From Methylobacterium ajmalii (GTDB taxonomy: Bacteria > Pseudomonadota > Alphaproteobacteria > Rhizobiales > Beijerinckiaceae): DNA of 60,186 bases. The translations under genes were made by a program, and so were the position numbers. This document shows, in pieces, positions 57,857-60,186 of this stretch; positions within the stretch are counted from its first letter, which is position 1, and each line of letters begins with the position of its first letter. The notes beneath the pieces were generated by a model. The model saw nothing but the letters and a program-made list of their open reading frames with translations, did no database searches and was not told where the DNA came from. The stretch spans positions 1 to 60,186 of the forward strand of contig NZ_JACWCT010000128.1 in assembly GCF_016613415.1 (NCBI RefSeq). Direction: 5' to 3'.

Positions 57857-58915
57857 ATGGCGTCGGCCGCGCTCCTCCTATCCGAGACTACGCCGGCGCG
57901 GTCCGGCGCCGCAGCCCTGGCCGACCTCGTCGAGGCCGCCGAGCGGATCGCGCCCGGGAGCGACGCCGCCCGCATCCTCGCCGACATGACCGACCTGCTG
58001 GTGGCCCGGGCCGGCGACCTCTCGGCCTCGCAGGTCGGCGCCTTCGACGAGGTGATGACGGTGCTGGCCGAGGGCGCCGGCACGCAATCGCGCGGGCGCC
58101 TCGCCCGGCGGGTCGGCCCGCTGCCCCGCCCGCCGCGCCGGCTCACGCGGCATCTCGCCTGGGATCCCGAGGCCAGCGTCGCGGTGCCGGTGCTCGCGCG
58201 CTGCGCGGCGCTGCCCGAGGAGGTTCTGCTGCGGGTCGCCCGCAGCCGGGGGCCGGCGCATCTCGCGGCCATCGCCCGGCGCGAGACGGTGGCGGTCCGG
58301 GTCGCCGACATCCTGGCCGACCGCGGCGACGAGTCGGTGATGGGCACGCTCCTGCGCAATCCGGGCGCGCAACTCTCGCTCTCCGCGCTCTCGCTGCTGT
58401 CGGAGCGGATGCAGGACCGGGACGGCCTCGCCCGCGGGCTCGACGCCCGGCCGGGCCTGCGCCCCACCCAGCGCGCCGCCCTGCTGCGGCGCCGGGAGCC
58501 TGAGCGTCCGGGCCCGCAGCGGCGGGCGCTCGAGGCGGTCGCCCTGCGGATCCGCCTCGGGCTCGAGGAGGCCGACATCCGCCTCTGGCTCGCCGAGGGC
58601 CGGACCGCCGAGGCGCTCCTCGGGCTCGCCCACCTCGCCGGCTGCGCGCCCGAGCGGGCCGAGTCGACCTATCGCGCGCAAAACCCGGCCGGGCTGGCGC
58701 TGCTCGTGCGCGCGGCGGGCCTGCGGCTCTCCACCCTCGGCGCCTTCCTGCGCGCGCGCTCCGGACCCGCCCTGACGCCCGAGCACGCCGGCGCCGCCGT
58801 CGAGGCCTACCGGGCCATGACCGTGGCCGAGGCGCGCGGGGCGGCGGCCGCGGACCCGAGACCGGACGGGGCCGTTGCGCGACGGCACGCACCGACCGGC
58901 GTGAACGAGCGCTAA
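57857..58915 (+). CDS. DUF2336 domain-containing protein
   Basis: 352 residues from ATG 57857. All-helical, Ala/Leu/Arg-rich. It shows DUF2336 elements such as IADMTDLLVARAGDLSASQVGAFDEVMTVLAE, a series of HEAT-like pairs (VPVLARCAALPEEVLLRVARSRGPAHLAAIARRETVAVRVADILADRGDESVMGTLLRNPGAQLS), and LLVRAAGLRLSTLGAFLRAR. Family members are found throughout Hyphomicrobiales with no assigned role. It is followed by the chemoreceptor gene but separated by a 103-bp AT-richer gap. Confidence 0.88.
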   Translation: MASAALLLSETTPARSGAAALADLVEAAERIAPGSDAARILADMTDLLVARAGDLSASQVGAFDEVMTVLAEGAGTQSRGRLARRVGPLPRPPRRLTRHLAWDPEASVAVPVLARCAALPEEVLLRVARSRGPAHLAAIARRETVAVRVADILADRGDESVMGTLLRNPGAQLSLSALSLLSERMQDRDGLARGLDARPGLRPTQRAALLRRREPERPGPQRRALEAVALRIRLGLEEADIRLWLAEGRTAEALLGLAHLAGCAPERAESTYRAQNPAGLALLVRAAGLRLSTLGAFLRARSGPALTPEHAGAAVEAYRAMTVAEARGAAAADPRPDGAVARRHAPTGVNER

Positions 58916-59018
58916 CTCGTTAAGTCCCGTGGCGCACCGGGCGCGACGGGTCGTTTTCAATATTTGTTTACTCGCTTCTGAGGTATTTCGAGAGCTACAT
59001 TATTGTTGGACGACATCG

Positions 59019-60186
59019 ATGAATCTCCTCGGCAACGCGCGGATCCTGGTCAAGGCGGTGCTGCCGCTGGTCATCGTGGCGGTGGTGGCCGGCGGGCTCG
59101 CCCTCTATGCGCGGAGCAGCTTGGCGCAGATGGCCGTCCAGGCGCGTCAGCTGGTCGATGTGCAGATGACGCGCCTGCAGAACATCATGAACGTGCAGAT
59201 CTCGGTGAACGAGGCCAGCATCCTGAGCCGGAACATCGCCATGGAGTTCCGCCAGGAGGAAATGGCCGGCTACAAGCAGCGCTACGATGCCGCCAAGGCT
59301 TCTGCCCTTGCCAGCGCCGACACGCTGATCGCCCTGTCCGATTCGCCGGAGCGCAGGGCCGCGAACACGACGCTGCGGGAGACCATGGCCGAGTTCTTCA
59401 CGATCTCCGAGCGGGCGAACGTGCTGGGGCTCAAGAACGACAACGAGGCGGCCAGCAAGATCCTGCTGGTCGACGCCGCCCCGGTGCGGCGGAAGGTTCG
59501 CGACCTCGTGCAGAAGCGCATCGACCTCCTGACGGCGGAACTCAAGCGGGCGAGCGACAACGCCGACCGGTCCGCCGCCGAGGCCGGGACCGTCCTCGTC
59601 GGCGCCGCGGCCGGCGGGCTCTTCGCCGCCCTGGCGCTCGCGGTGGCGATCGTGGTCTTCGGCATCACGCGGCCCCTCGGGCGCCTCGTCGGCGTGCTCC
59701 GGCGCATGGCGCAGGGGGACGCCGATGCCGCGATCACCGAGGCGGCGCGCGGCGACGAGATCGGTGCCGTGGGCCGCGCGGTCGAGGGCATCCGCGACAT
59801 GGTCGCCCGCAAGGCCGCCGAGCAGGCGGAGATCGAGCGCCTGGCCGAGGCGGCGGCCGCCGCCGAGCGCAAGCGCACGATGACGGAGCTCGCCGACGGG
59901 TTCGAGCGGGCGGTCGGCGGGATCGTCGGCCTGGTGTCGTCCTCGGCCACCGAGCTGCAGGCCACCGCCGGCACGATGACCGCCACCGCGACCCAGACCG
60001 CCTCGCAATCGACCGCGGTCGCCGCCGCCGCCGAGGAGGCGGCCTCGAATGTCGGCACGGTCGCGGCCGCCGCCGAAGAGCTCGGCGCCTCGGTCCAGGA
60101 GATCGGCCGCCAGGTCCAGGGCTCGACCGGCCTCGCCCAGGCGGCGGTCGGCGAGGCCGACAGGACCGGCCAGCTCGTCCAGGCCC
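59019..60186 (+). CDS. Membrane-bound methyl-accepting chemotaxis protein (3' end outside window)
   Basis: At least 389 codons from ATG 59019, open to the last base. Layout: membrane helix 1 (VLPLVIVAVVAGGLALYA, residues ~13-30), a periplasmic four-helix-type domain with QNIMNVQISVNEASILSRNIAMEFRQEEM, helix 2 (VLVGAAAGGLFAALALAVAIVVFGI, ~190-215), a HAMP domain (TRPLGRLVGVLRRMAQGDADAAI), and the start of the signalling coiled coil ending in EELGASVQEIGRQVQGSTGLAQ. The ligand domain resembles the 4HB_MCP type for small-molecule sensing. GGA lies nine bases upstream. Confidence 0.93.
   Translation, partial: MNLLGNARILVKAVLPLVIVAVVAGGLALYARSSLAQMAVQARQLVDVQMTRLQNIMNVQISVNEASILSRNIAMEFRQEEMAGYKQRYDAAKASALASADTLIALSDSPERRAANTTLRETMAEFFTISERANVLGLKNDNEAASKILLVDAAPVRRKVRDLVQKRIDLLTAELKRASDNADRSAAEAGTVLVGAAAGGLFAALALAVAIVVFGITRPLGRLVGVLRRMAQGDADAAITEAARGDEIGAVGRAVEGIRDMVARKAAEQAEIERLAEAAAAAERKRTMTELADGFERAVGGIVGLVSSSATELQATAGTMTATATQTASQSTAVAAAAEEAASNVGTVAAAAEELGASVQEIGRQVQGSTGLAQAAVGEADRTGQLVQA

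Noticed and set aside
45027..60186. Idea that the two chemoreceptors mark a chemotaxis locus
   Set aside because: They are 14 kb apart, one is soluble and one membrane-bound, and no cheA, cheW, cheY or cheR gene lies between them.

Overview
The window looks like chromosomal DNA of a Methylobacterium/Methylorubrum-type alphaproteobacterium (Hyphomicrobiales). The evidence is strongly GC-rich third codon positions, a tandem-MaoC protein closely resembling mesaconyl-CoA hydratase of the ethylmalonyl-CoA pathway, a protein of the H4MPT-linked C1-pathway family beside a HisA-like protein, a PQQ-type sugar dehydrogenase with its own cytochrome c, an alphaproteobacterial aa3-oxidase subunit IV, the three-subunit proton-translocating transhydrogenase, and the sdhCDAB and rpsF-rpsR-DUF2232-rplI gene orders. 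I see no phage, plasmid, transposase or CRISPR signature. The assignment rests on remembered family knowledge, not on a search.

Layout. 1-2.6 kb: end of an RG/Q-rich protein (probably a DEAD-box helicase tail), a SIMPL-domain protein, and small proteins including a NUDIX hydrolase. 2.7-15.1 kb: a nine-gene minus-strand unit coding for four glycosyltransferase-type proteins (one fused to a NodB-like deacetylase domain), a double ATPase, a Rossmann/methyltransferase-like protein, a solute-binding protein and two Opp-type permeases. Six of its eight junctions are 4-nt stop/start overlaps. This is the most interesting part of the window. 15.4-18.1 kb: a ring-opening (cyanuric acid/barbiturate type) amidohydrolase and a TIGR04222-like membrane protein. 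18.1-18.4 kb: a nest of palindromic repeats. 18.4-23.6 kb: cytochrome c, PQQ dehydrogenase, amidase, and a divergent HisA-like/H4MPT-linked gene pair. 23.7-28 kb: BLUF photoreceptor, Rieske oxygenase, DUF3597, and a PotF-RidA pair. 28-34 kb: a complete Dpp/Opp importer with a long palindromic repeat between the binding-protein gene and the permease genes. 34-36.5 kb: a TetR/DUF2306 divergon with a perfect palindrome, then EI24 and DUF3775 proteins. 36.6-41.7 kb: pntAA-pntA2-pntB, aa3 oxidase subunit IV, and a UbiB-like kinase. 41.9-45 kb: a CsoR/FrmR-family regulator cut by an in-frame stop, two identical tRNA-Ala(CGC) genes with promoter and terminator, YggT/DUF167, and mesaconyl-CoA hydratase. 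45-52.7 kb: a soluble PAS chemoreceptor, MntR, LysR, sdhCDAB, and an AprI/Inh lipoprotein. 53-60 kb: dnaB, the S6-S18-DUF2232-L9 cluster, a DUF2336 protein and a chemoreceptor cut by the window edge.

How parts work together. The energy genes (sdh, pnt, PQQ dehydrogenase plus cytochrome c, oxidase subunit IV) and the C1/C2 assimilation genes fit a strictly respiratory methylotroph. Two families of intergenic palindromic repeats (A, about 100 bp, three copies; B, about 155 bp, two copies and a half copy) punctuate the region. One B copy lies between two halves of an A copy, and another lies inside a transporter operon where it could set stoichiometry. The glycosyltransferase/Opp operon is inferred to couple synthesis or modification of a glycan with uptake of a related oligosaccharide or glycopeptide. 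Its product is unknown.
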